This document shows, piece after piece, positions 25,601 through 36,250 of a stretch of DNA of 64,000 bases. The translations under genes and the position numbers were made by a program. The stretch lies in NCBI GenBank assembly GCA_947846985.1, contig CANTUZ010000005.1, forward strand, positions 16,650,389-16,714,388. The letters run 5' to 3'. The first letter of the stretch is position 1; the number at the start of each line of letters is the position of its first letter. Source of the DNA: Fratercula arctica. Its lineage: Eukaryota; Chordata; Aves; Charadriiformes; Alcidae. Below the pieces are notes generated by a model, which was not told the origin of the DNA, did no database searches, and saw only the letters and a program-made list of their open reading frames with translations.

Positions 25601-28600
25601 GAAACATGCTAAGACACTAAACTCAGCTGTGGAAAAAGACTTCTTTGTATCAATCTTTGCCCACATCTCAACCATTAGCAGTAAAATAATATGGAAAAAA
25701 GACAGGTCCAAGAGCTTAAAGAATGCAAGCACTAGTATCTCATACGTCTCTACGCTACGTAATTTTAGAAAGTAGCATTATCAGCTACAGCAGACATGGT
25801 AAAAATGAAACCCTTCATCTTCAAAGTGAGCAATGAGGTGATTTTAAGCTGTAACGATAAAATCTGCAGGTAACATTTTTGGCATTACCAATACACTTAC
25901 ATGAGATGAAATACTGCTCCTTCTACTGCTGCATGCAGAATCGAGAGGTTCCAACTTCGAAATTAGTTCTTCCATCTGCGTAATGAGATCTTGTTGGGTT
26001 GAGGCATCCAGCTGAGACTTCAAGTGCTCCAGCTTGTCTAGAGGCAAATATTTTCTTGCCTAAAAGTACACGGTGAAACAGAAACATTATTATTTCTAAT
26101 GCACATATGAAAAGCAAAAGGTACCATATACGCAGGCTAATTTTCATCATAAAAGTATAATGTTTAGAAGACTTTTTAAAATATGAATCTCAGAAATCTA
26201 TGGAATGTAATGGAAGAGAGGGACAGGAAAGAGAGTGAAGTTGCATTGCACATTTACAAAGAGGTATTTACTTACTCTGCAAGAAATTATTGAATTTTGG
26301 AAGAGACAACAGACTCTGGCAGCAAGTGTCCAGAACCCTCTTCTTATCAGACGCTCTATGCAGCGGTCTACCAGCAGAAGGGAGAGGTGCACCACTTTTC
26401 CATTTGTATGCAGACAGAACAACTCACTTTTGTAAACTGCAACATCCTGAATATCTGCAAAATCAGATGCACAGAAACATCTAAAGGACTGAAATCATTA
26501 GAAAACATTCCTTTCTGTTCCTGAAAGAAGGTGAAAACATATTTCCCATCTGCCTGCAAATGCCTGATACATTGTAGTGCAAGGGGCTTGGGGAAAACAA
26601 ACATTGAAGAGTGCTATGCTAACATCTAACTTTACTGTGCTTTACAGTTGTATCAAAACTTTCCAGAGCTGCACTCCTAGAAAGCATTCAAAAAGTACAC
26701 TGAAGTTACTGAAAAGTTTCCTCTTCCTCTGAAGGGGGGGATGAAAAACTGAAGACTGATAAAGATGAGAAATACCTGTCAGCTTTGAAACAGAAGGAAA
26801 ACATTTGCTAGTAGAAAACCACTTTGACCTTTCAGCAGTTTTCAAATTAAGTAGTTATGCTATATGCAAACACTCCATGACAAAGGCAATGGAAACTTAA
26901 CACCAAAAGGGGGGTAGAGAAGGGGAAGGAAAAGACTGACTGACAATGACTAACTGTTCTAGGACTATGCCTAAAACCATACACTCAAAACAGTTTATGA
27001 GGCCTCTGCCAAATAAGTACATTTCCTGGCTCCAAATTAGACAGGTGTCAGAAAAAACAGCTTTCAGCTGCCAGATTATGCTTCACAGGACACCTGACAA
27101 TAAATCTGAATAAACAGAAATGAGGAAAAGATACTGCAGGCTTTACCTTACTAATACTGCAGGTTATTACTTCTCACTACTTGATTACTGTATTTTAAGA
27201 TTCACTCTACCCCACATTTTGTTTCTCAAGCAAGTTTTCAGAACTATGGAGGGAGGGGTTGGCTGGAAGAGGTCGGGAGAGGGTTAACATTCACGGATAT
27301 ACCTGACAGATAACAAGGAAAACCAGTTTTCTGATCAACGTTCTGCAGTCCAGCTGCAGAAATTAAGCTTGAAAAGGCTCCACGTTTGCCAAGGACTTCA
27401 AGAGTGACAAACATAACAGACAACATTACAAAGCGAGGATTCTTAGTTTACCTTTTACTTCACTCCAGAGCAAGACTTGAACACTTTGGGGTAGAAAAAT
27501 ATAAATGCCTCTTTCTGTCCAGGTCATCACACAGTGCTCACTGCAAGCAAAGCAGACATTAACGGTGCAACAGTTAATTGTGGTTGCCACTGTAAAATAT
27601 GCAGGAACGGCATTGGCTTAAGTACAGCAAGTGAGAAGTTACTTGTTTAGCATGATACTTGGGAAATTTTTATGCAAAAATATGAAGTTGATAATATAAA
27701 TTCGGAGGATATACAACTTTTTTATTTTTAAGTCTACTTTATCGACAGGAAGTTATGCTGACAAATACTCACGCCAAATACAGTAGCTTGGGGAAAGATA
27801 AAGATTGTGGAGAGCAGCTGGAACTAGTATAATGAGGATCCAGCCTGTAAAGTAAAATTAGTATCCATTACAACTACAACAGTATCACTTCCTTAATATA
27901 ATATTCTTAACCCTGAAAGTACAAGGCTGGCTTACATAAACACAGTTTAATGACAGCAGCATTCATTGCAGTAGTCACACAGACATACCTGCAGAATCAA
28001 GGCTTTGGCATTTTTGATAACTCAGATACCAGTTTCCATTATTACAGGAGAACATATTAAGATGACAGCTAGGATTAATGCTTAACTGCACTAGAGGGTT
28101 ATTTAATCTTCTCAGTATTAAGGCAGTTCTTTTCAGTTAGTCTAGAAGCCCCAAGCAAGTTCATCACCGATAGCACTCATGCTTCTACCTGAGAGTAACA
28201 ACAGGGAGAGGCGGTGATGAGAGCAGCTGCTTGAACTGATGTGTGCTTTGTACTTCCCCATCAAAGTTCACCTCCCACATCCTTGAGCCAGGTCGAGCAC
28301 AATATATTAATGGCTGCTGATTCCCACTGTTTTTTCCAACAGGGAAGAAACATGCTCCAAATTCTCCATCTCTCTCTTTGTTACCAATTTTCCAGAACTT
28401 CTCTCTAATGGAAAAAACGTACTTGTTAAGGCAGCATTAATAAAGGTTCTAATTAATTTTACGTTGTTCTTGAAAAATAAAAATACTAAATCCTAGTTGT
28501 TGAATTGGTTTTGGTGCTTAAAAAAAAAAGTCTATTACTGATAATATAAAGCCTGCATAAAGTTTACAAAAGACAGGGTGCAGAAATATTTATTAGTTTA

Positions 28601-31600
28601 AATAAATGCTCAGATCATGAAGCGTTTTTCTTCCAGCAGAACCAGTTTGTCAACCTGGTGATAGGAAGGTGATGGTGCAAATGATCCCAGAAATCATTTC
28701 CAACCACATGAAAGCTAAGATGGTGATTATGAATAGTCAGCATGGATTTATGAAGGGGAAATCAAGTTTATAGCCCTCTACAATAGAATGACTGGCTTGA
28801 TAGAGGACAGGAGAGCAGTGAATGTTGTTTATCTTGCTTCAGTAAGGCTTTAGACACTGCCCCTCCTAACATCTTCACAGACAAACTGAGGAAGCGTGGA
28901 CTACATAAACAGACATGGAGAAATGCCAAGTCCTGCACTGGGGGAAGAATAACCCCAGGCACCAGGACAGGGCAACCGGCTGGAAAGAAGCTTTGTAGAG
29001 AAGGGACTCGGGGTCCTGGTGAACAAGCTCACCATAAGCCAGCAATGTGCCCTTTTGGCAAAGAAGGCCAAAAGCCTCCTGGGCTGCATTAGGAATAGTG
29101 TTGCCAGCAGGTCAAGGGAGGTGATCCTTCCCCTCTTCTCAGCACTGGTGAGACATCTGGAGTGCTGGGTCTGGTTCCAGGCTCCCCAGTACAAGAGATA
29201 CAGACATACTGGAGCAAGTCCAGTGATAGGCCACAAAGATGATAAAAGGATTGCAGCATCTGTCTTATAAGAGGCTGAAAGAGTTGGGCTGGTCAGCCTG
29301 GAACAGAGAAGGCTCAGGGGTGGAACTCATCTGATCTGACAGGTATAAATACCTGATGAGGGAGTAAAGACAGAGCCAGACTACTCTCAGTGGTGCCCAG
29401 TGAAAGCACAAAAGGCAATGGACACAAATGGAAATATAGGAAATTCCATTTCAACATAAGAAAAAGCTCCGTTATTGCAAAGGTGGTGAACCACTGGAAA
29501 AGGTCGCCCAGAGAGCCTGCGGAGTCTCCATCCTTGGAGATGCTCAAAACCTAACTGGACACAGTCCCACACAATCTACTCTACCCGACTGCTTTGAGCA
29601 GGAAAATAGGACTAGATGATCTCCAGAAGTCGTTTCAGAAACTGTGTGACTTCATAAAGTACAATATTTTACAAATAAAACATAACTTGCCTCTCAGTAT
29701 CACACAAATAAGTGCGTGTAAGTGAAGATATGAGCAATCTTCCATCCAAATAATCAAGCTGAACAACCCGAGAATCTACGGTAGTTATAATCTGAACAGG
29801 AAACATCACAAAAGTAGCAGCAGCCTACAGTTAAAAAGAAAAGAAGAAAGAAAACATACAGGGCCTCAGTTCAAAGTAAGGACTACTTCATTAAGTTAAA
29901 ATCATAAAATTCAGAAGAGACTCATGTATGCTACAAATACATGGCATAAGAAAGCAGTTCCTTTCTTCTCACTCACAAAACAAGGCTTCAACGCTCAGAG
30001 GCATAAAAATCTAAATCCTCCTTTTCCCAAAACCATTACTGAAGGTTTTAGGGAAAAAAAAATTATATGCCTCTAGCATCCTGCCTTTTTTTTTTTTATA
30101 AAGAGTGTGCTTTTGTAACATTTAGAGGGGTTTTTTTATTCTTCTTGTTGTAAGTTTTGTGCTTTTGTCAGTTCTCTCCCTTGGGTACTTTCAGTCACCA
30201 CAGTTTTATGGAGACTGACCTGAGGGATTACTTGATACTAAAAAAATCTTCTATCGAATTTAGGTGGTTTACATAAACTCACTTTCTTGATCATCCTCCA
30301 GACCACTACCCAAATACTATTTATTGTACAAGTGTCTCCATTTGCACTGGTGGCAAAACAAAGTCATAGACAAACTTCTTACTCATAAGAAACTACTGGG
30401 AACTACAGTTAAATTTTCTAGCAGATGGTCACCACTTTTGACAGCTTAAACATGTTTTTCTTTGCTAGGAACATCTCAATTCCCTACTTCAACAAAGTGC
30501 ATTACGTGAGAAATTCAAAGATTAATGAGCAGACATATTCCATGGGCCTTGCCCTTCTCTCCTCTCCTTCTCCCTCTCTTTCCACTGTTGAATTTTTTGC
30601 TCTTTCTTTAAAGGCAATAGTCTTGCTAGTTTTAAGTCAATTTTCCATCAAAACCTTTCGAGGGGGCTAGAAAGGACCTGGAGGAACACACCTATTTCCA
30701 GGCTGTGCTCCTTCTTACAGATTAAAAGGAGAAAGAAAGGCTCTAGTAATGGTAAAATGTAAAGAACACCCAAGGGCTAGAAATCAGGCTGGTATCATTA
30801 ATTTTTGTGCCCTTTGCACAAAATGTAATGTATGTAAGCTTCACATCCACCTACCATTTATTTTAACTAATCCACATCTTTTAAGATTAAGACTATCCAG
30901 ACAGAGCCAAGCAAAGTCCAGGATTGCCCTTCCTCAGAACAACAGCTGACCTGAGGACTAAAACACAGAGCTGAACCTGTAGCTGGAGTCTAAGGAATCT
31001 AGCAGGCTCAGAAACAGCAAGACTCTGGGCTTGAATACTTGTAATTTCCAAGAGGAATAAGCTTGGCCAGTTTTTAATTCTGTACATTTGAAAGCATTTT
31101 TATGTTGCATTACTAAAATAGCTAAAAGAGGGTGTGGGGGAACTTCATGAGTTACAATTTCTACTGTTGTCTCAAGAGACTGGTTCTTCATCCCAACAGT
31201 CAAAGCTGCCTGAATTTCATCAGCTGGTAAGTTTCCTCTGTTCTACCTTACTAAAATAAGAAAAAGATTCCACACACCCCTGTGAACCTCTTCATCTCAA
31301 ACAAAGCATGCATCATTTTACCTTCCCTTGTTTCGATGTGTTAATCTTGATGGCTGATACTTTTCCCACATGATCTCCCACAAAAACACGAAGGGCAGCT
31401 GTATCCCAACATAGAGCTGTCACTTTTCTGCCCTTATGCTCTGAAGAAACATAAATCCGTTCTGGCTTCCCACGACGTTCCTGATTTAGCTCCCAGACTA
31501 CTACAAGACCTTGGCTACAACAATTAAAAAAGAAAATACAATTTAAGAATAAGTCTTTTAATGTTTTTATCATTGATAAAGGTGCATTATTCCAAAGAAA

Positions 31601-32974
31601 CAGAAAATCTAAGCAAAGTAGCACATCTCAGAACTGGCTGTGCTTGAGGTTGCACGTTTTCAAGAAGCATCACATTCTTAATTCTGAAGAAGACTAAGTG
31701 TCCTTCCTTGCACTACAATGTATCATCAGCTTTGGAAGACTACTCTCACATTTACTGGAATTGCCAGTGAGGATACGGAAAAATAAACATTTAAATGGAT
31801 TTTACACAATGTAAGTGGTATTAACTACCAATCTTACTCTACCAAGTTAATGAAGATAGTTCTTTTGATGCTGAAAGGTTTCAGGGAGACGTTTGTCATC
31901 ATAACTTCACATGCATTAGCTCTCCCACAGATGTTCTGCTACAGAAATAATACTTACTCTGGAACAATTATTCCAGAAAAAAAAGTTAAGCAAACTGTCT
32001 GTGCAGGCAGTTATTCTGCAGGGGCCTCTATCAGCTAATTCCCTGCCTCCCTCGAAATTGTCAGTAGATGTCCAAGTCTGACACTTAAAAGCTACTTAAA
32101 AATATTTATCTAGGATTCAGGTTTGTAAGTACATTACTCACCTGGTGGCGACAGCAACGTAGTCTTCATCATGTAAACAACAGGCAACCCGGGAAATGGC
32201 ACCTTCCTGAAAGCAAGTATAGGAGTAAGCATAGATAAGGTGAAAGATGAAAATGCCTGCTGACTTAATAAAAATTTACTTGAAACAATGTCTCTTCCCC
32301 GGTCCCATTTGCCCTGGAAATTTTTGTATATAATTCTTTACCCTTACCTTATGAGCGAGAAAGAGTCTTTGCTTCCAACCATCCTTCTGTATAAGGTTTA
32401 GTCCTCCTCCTGAACTGCCTAGAGCTAGCCATCTCTTCGACACAGCTATACATGTGCACTGAAGGAATAAAAATCACAATACACAACATGGCTGCGGTAC
32501 ATACTAATAACAGTATCTATTTCCTGCATTAATGTTATTTCTTAAAGGTTTCATTGTCTGCAAGCTGTATATACCACTCCTGAAACACTGGCAGCACAGT
32601 TGCCAAAGATATTAAAATAACAGTAGAAGACAGTAACTGTCTAAGGATGTATTATTTACCCCACAGCTGCATTAAGAAAACACACATACAGATTAACAGG
32701 ATCCTTTGTCTTCACTACTTCTTCCCCAATAAACTAGCATGCACACACTCAAAGTAGAAAGACAAAACAAGAAGAATCCTATGGGTTAATCAGATAATAA
32801 ACCAAATAAGATCACTATTTGAATAAAAAAAAAAAGGAAAAACACCACCAAACACCACAAACTCACCTTCAGACGGCTAGAATCCAGCCTAAGCGCAGAA
32901 AGCAACGGATCCAAACATTCAAACTCTGCCAACACATGGTTGTAAGAGTCTGGAATTATTGGCACAGAGGCCAT
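13656..32974 (-). CDS. HPS5: HPS5, BLOC-2 complex subunit (complete, 22 coding exons)
   Basis: Coding exons, minus strand: 32974-32867, 32458-32348, 32206-32142, 31514-31322, 29824-29691, 28404-28189, 27844-27773, 27540-27452, 26454-26276, 26059-25901, 24896-24737, 22617-22494, 20737-20591, 19790-19716, 19219-18612, 17121-16998, 16797-16642, 16106-15987, 15699-15586, 15260-15154, 14462-14177, 13716-13656. All phases join, giving 3,408 nt, 1,135 aa (human 1,129). Landmarks are the start [38 protein letters not shown] and [14 protein letters not shown] (N-terminal WD40-like propeller), [17 protein letters not shown], the low-complexity acidic middle encoded by the 608-nt exon, and the C-terminus [20 protein letters not shown]. 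With HPS3 and HPS6 it forms BLOC-2, which routes cargo to melanosomes and platelet dense granules. The fifth coding exon ends in a GC donor. The exon at 20737 has an alternative AG 9 nt downstream; the upstream one keeps the conserved VSS. No broken frame was seen. Confidence 0.96.
16302..16320. repeat. Poly-T tract
   Basis: A run of about 19 T residues in an HPS5 intron. A similar longer tract, interrupted by one C, is at 25467-25493. Both read as poly-A on the HPS5 strand. They are simple homopolymers with no retrogene attached that I can see. Confidence 0.85.
17561..17672. repeat. 12-bp AT-rich minisatellite (ttattataaaaa)n
   Basis: About nine nearly perfect copies of a 12-mer lie in the intron between the 18612 and 17121 exon ends of HPS5. 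Translated on the minus strand it gives a spurious repeating Ile-Ile-Phe-Ile ORF. Near-identity of units suggests recent expansion, so copy number is likely to vary between individuals. Confidence 0.92.
22860..22900 (+). mobile_element. Possible decayed CR1 3' tail
   Basis: atgatcagtctcttccaacc followed by ggattctgtgat resembles the last 40 bases of CR1. Preceding sequence is too decayed for me to assign. It is in an HPS5 intron. Confidence 0.4.
28670..29650 (+). mobile_element. CR1 LINE, old and degenerate, in HPS5 intron
   Basis: About 980 bp with CR1 RT-region and C-terminal traces: a [14 protein letters not shown] start, [20 protein letters not shown], and PLLWTTL-type end sequence. The 3' end reads aactagatgatctccagaag with a decayed tail. 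Many stops and frameshifts are present. It lies in antisense in the intron between HPS5 exons 29824-29691 and 28404-28189, starting only about 40 nt from the 5' splice site. Confidence 0.85.
29689..29690 (-). other. HPS5: Non-canonical GC 5' splice site of HPS5
   Basis: The exon ends ..ACTGAGAG and the intron starts GCAAGTTATG. The next exon begins AGAGAAGTTC after ..CCATTAG, restoring the conserved reading DTEREKFW. No GT is available within several bases that keeps the frame. AG|GCAAGT is the classic strong form of the GC donor class, spliced by the major spliceosome. Confidence 0.85.
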
Positions 32975-33036
32975 TGATGTACAAGACTAGCACTACTCAT
33001 TCATAGGTGTATTACAGCTTGAGCTTTTAGCTGCAC
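32975..33036 (-). other. HPS5: HPS5 5' UTR part of the first coding exon
   Basis: An acceptor TTTTTGGCAG|GTGCAGC lies at 33037/33036 on the minus strand, 62 nt before the ATG. This implies a separate non-coding first exon in the CpG island near 34.3-34.9 kb. A good donor candidate there is CTGCGG|GTGAGG, exon end 34757, but others are possible. Confidence 0.6.
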
Positions 33037-34714
33037 CTGCCAAAAATACAGAAAGTTCTTGATTAGTTCACCTTTTTAGTATTACATCTGTTTTTCTGTG
33101 TTTAAAGAAACATAGAACATCTTCCTGTTCAAAGAGCATCAGGTTTCAGTTTGCCAAAAAGGCACAAGGGCTCCAAAATTAGACCCTTCATTTATGAGAA
33201 GTTTTTGTTGAAGTTCATTTCAGAAAACTTAACCTATCAGATATCAAACTTGGAAATATTTAAATTGTAGCTCTAAGATATATTTACATCCACCTGTGAA
33301 ACAAGTTCTGTCTACCTATGGAAAAAGCCTTGGTTTATGGTAAAATGCACTTCCCTCCACAACAGGCACCCTTAATTTTAAACTAATTTACACAAAGAAA
33401 GCATTTAGCATTGGCATCTTATACCTACATCATCTTCTTCCCCCAAACTAAATTTAAGGAGTATTAATCTCAACTGACACCAAATTTAGAATTACCTGCA
33501 TTTGTGCATTTTTAATACAACTATACGTAACCCCGTATAAACTATCCTATACCACAGTACCTCTTCTGCAGCATGCAAGATAGACAACACTGAGTGAAAA
33601 CCAAGAATTAAACAGTTATTGAAGCTGTAACCTCATATGGTTTTCCTAAAGAGCACATACTTTAAAAGAATCTCTTGTTGAGGAATTTTCAAAGTTTAGA
33701 CCTCTATGTTGCTTAAAAAAAAACTTGTTACGCTTCATACTCAAGCCTTTGAATTGCTAAATAATGTTTAGTATGTAATCCCATAAATTAAACAACCCTC
33801 TCCCAGAAATACTATCATGTGAAACCTTACATTTCCTCATAAGAAAAGGGAACATTTACTCTCACCAGGCACTGGGAAAAGGGAAGATACACATTTAGCC
33901 AGAGACACTGAAAATTGTTTCTTCAAAAATTCTCAAAAACATCTTAAAAGTCTTAATTTTCGGGATTTGAGAATGGCTCCACTCCATCGACAAAAAGCAC
34001 AACATGACTAAGAAAGGACTGCTTTGTTCCGGATTATTCAGTCCAGAAAGATACCCTAATGCACGCTTTACACACTCTGTCTGACCTAAGAAATCTGCCA
34101 GCCTGAAATCTTAAATCCTGCCTTGGGACTCTGCTCGGGAACCGGCAACCGCCCCAGCGTCTGACCGACTCGGAACACCTGCCGCCCTCCTGCCAGTCCC
34201 CAGCTGGAGGGAAGCACCACGAGCCCATCTCGCTTCCTCTCGGATAGGTACGCTGAGTAAAGCCAAGTGTCCCAAAAGCTCTGAAGAACGTCACAGCTCC
34301 TCCATAAACAGCTGTCAGCGGAACGCGCGCGGGCAGTGGCCGCCGCCAGCCCAGCCGCGCCCCTCAGACCAAGCCCCCGACGGCCGCCGCCGCCTGGGCG
34401 GAGCAAGGCCGGCACCAGGGGACGAAGGGCTCCTACTGGCCTCACACCGGCTCTCACAGCCCGGCACCAGTACTGCGAGACCAGCGGCTGCAAGAGCAAA
34501 AGCTGCCGCCGGCCGGGAACCAGAACACGGGACGGCGGCAACTACCCGGGACCGAGCCGGCCTCGCCTCCCCTCCCCTCCCGCAGGCACCCACCACCGGC
34601 AGGCATCGGACGCCGCGCCTGTAGGTCGCAGGGCAGTCCCCGACCAGCGGAGAAGGCAGCACCCCACCTCGGAGCGACGTACAAACAAGAATCACCGCTC
34701 CCTCCCGGCGGTGC

Positions 34715-34744
34715 GGTCCGGTCCGGTCCGGTCCGGTCCGGTCC
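34715..34744. repeat. Six perfect copies of the pentamer GGTCC
   Basis: A 30-bp perfect pentanucleotide repeat within the HPS5-proximal side of the CpG island, followed by one imperfect copy. It probably lies in HPS5 exon 1 or just beside it. Confidence 0.95.
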
Positions 34745-34947
34745 CGTCCCCCTCACCCGCAGTCCCCAGTGCCCAGTCCCGGCTCCCTCACACCAACCGG
34801 CGCCGCGGCCCCGCCCCGCCCCGCAACAGCACAAGCACATGACCCGCGCGCGGGGCGGGGCCGTGCGGCCGCACCGTGCTGCGTCACGCCGGGCGCGTCC
34901 GCGCGGGAGGAAGCTGCGTCACGCGCGCCCGCCCGCCTGCCCCTGGG

Positions 34948-35404
34948 CACGTGACACTGACGCACGGCGCCCCCTCCCGCCGCGGGCCGTTGCCGAGGGG
35001 AGGAGGCCCCTCCCCCGCAGCGCGGTGGCGGCGGCGCCGCCGCCGACCTGGGAGCGAAGCAGCCGGGGCCGATGGCGGGGGACGAGCGGGGCCTACGTCC
35101 CGCGGGGCCGGGTGACGGCGGGGGACGGGGAGGGCCGGGCGCGGCGGGACGGGGGCGGGGGGGGGGGGGGCGGCGGCGGCGGCGCTGCTGTTTACCGCCC
35201 CGTCACTCCCCCCTCCGCCCGGTACTGTCATGGCGACGGGGGAGGGGCTGTCACGTGAGCGGGGAGGGGGGGCGGGAAGGGGGAAGCCGGCCCGCCCCAC
35301 GTGACCGCAGGGGACGCGCGGCGGCGGCGGCCCGTTCCCCTGTCACGTGAGGCGGGCGCCTTCCCCCCTCCCCCGCCCTCCCCGCGGCTTGTTCCGGTCA
35401 CGTG
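34948..35404. promoter_or_regulatory. Array of five CACGTG E-boxes (CLEAR/M-box-like)
   Basis: Perfect CACGTG cores occur at 34948-34953, 35252-35257, 35298-35303, 35344-35349 and 35399-35404. Four have a T or C before and A after in the form (T/C)CACGTGA or its complement, as in the GTCACGTGAC element bound by TFEB, TFE3 and MITF; USF would also bind. The last four are 46, 46 and 55 bp apart. A further CACATG is at 34837-34842. That these sites are functional is inference. Confidence 0.7.
35145..35185 (+). repeat. G run with potential G-quadruplex, then (CGG)n
   Basis: gggacggggg is followed by a long uninterrupted G stretch (about 12) and then by five or six CGG units up to about 35185. 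Such tracts can form quadruplexes and are prone to length error in assemblies. Confidence 0.75.
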
Positions 35405-35534
35405 TCCGCCCCCTGCCCGCCCCATGGCCCCGGCGGCGGCCCGACCCCCGTAGTGCCCGCTCCCGCCCCGGGCCCCTCCCGCCGGCAGCAGCCAGCGCGC
35501 CGGCCCGGAGCAGGTCCTCACCGCCGCCCGCACG
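35400..35534 (+). other. GTF2H1: GTF2H1 non-coding exon 1 (3' end fixed by a donor)
   Basis: A good 5' splice site, CACG|GTAAGG, lies at 35534/35535 in the CpG island, in the orientation of GTF2H1. The coding part starts in a later exon (acceptor before 39471 or 39481), so a non-coding first exon is needed. The 5' boundary given here is a guess. Confidence 0.45.
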
Positions 35535-36250
35535 GTAAGGATCCCGCCGGCGCGGGGGACGGGGAGGCGGTGGCGGCGGCCGCTCTGGCTGTGTGTGAGG
35601 GGTAGCGGGGCCCGATCCGCCGCCCGACCCCGGCGGTTCCCTCCCGGAGGTGGCAGGGGAGCGCTGCGGCGGGCCGGGCGCGTTGCGGTGGTGCCGCGGC
35701 GGCCTTTGGCCTCCTGCTCTTCCTCCCTACCCGCTCCCAGCCGCCGAGCCGTTTAACGGCGGCGGCCTGGCGGGGCCAGGGGTGCCGTGCGGGAAGGCAC
35801 CGAGAGGCGCGGCGGCAGCCCCCCGGGGAAGGGGGGTGGCGGGAAGATGGAAGCACTGTGCCGGCGGGACCGTGGCTTGGGGGCACTGGGCTTCACCCGA
35901 GCGCTCGGCCGCGGATGCGGGCCCTAGACAAAGAGGTGCCGTCGCAGCGCCTTCCCGGGTCGCCGCCAGTGCCCTGCTGGGGCTGTCCCCGGGCCCGTTT
36001 CGCCCCCGGCAGAAGCGCTCCAGGGAGCGCAGGTGATCCGGAGGAAGGGAGGCCGGGGTGACCCCTCGGGGGTGCCAGCTGGGTTCTTTCATCCCGCTGG
36101 TGTCCGAGGCAGGCGGCACTGCTGGCACCTCCCCGTTCTGCTGAGCTGTGTTCCGCCCCCAGCTCTGCCGCTGCCCCTCGGGGTGCTGCTCTCACGGCTC
36201 TCGGACCCTCCAGGAGTCCCCGAGCTGTGCGGGCAAACCGTCGGGGCCCG

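Larger units (their letters stand above)
34300..36250. promoter_or_regulatory. CpG island, bidirectional HPS5/GTF2H1 promoter
   Basis: About 2 kb of very GC- and CpG-rich DNA separates the divergently transcribed HPS5 and GTF2H1. In mammals these genes are also head to head. The island contains an array of CACGTG boxes, two GCTGCGTCACGC elements (34878-34889 and 34913-34924) plus an inverted TGACGC (34958-34963), GC boxes, a GGTCC repeat and a long G run. I see no TATA box. Many GC-rich ORFs here are shadows. Confidence 0.88.
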
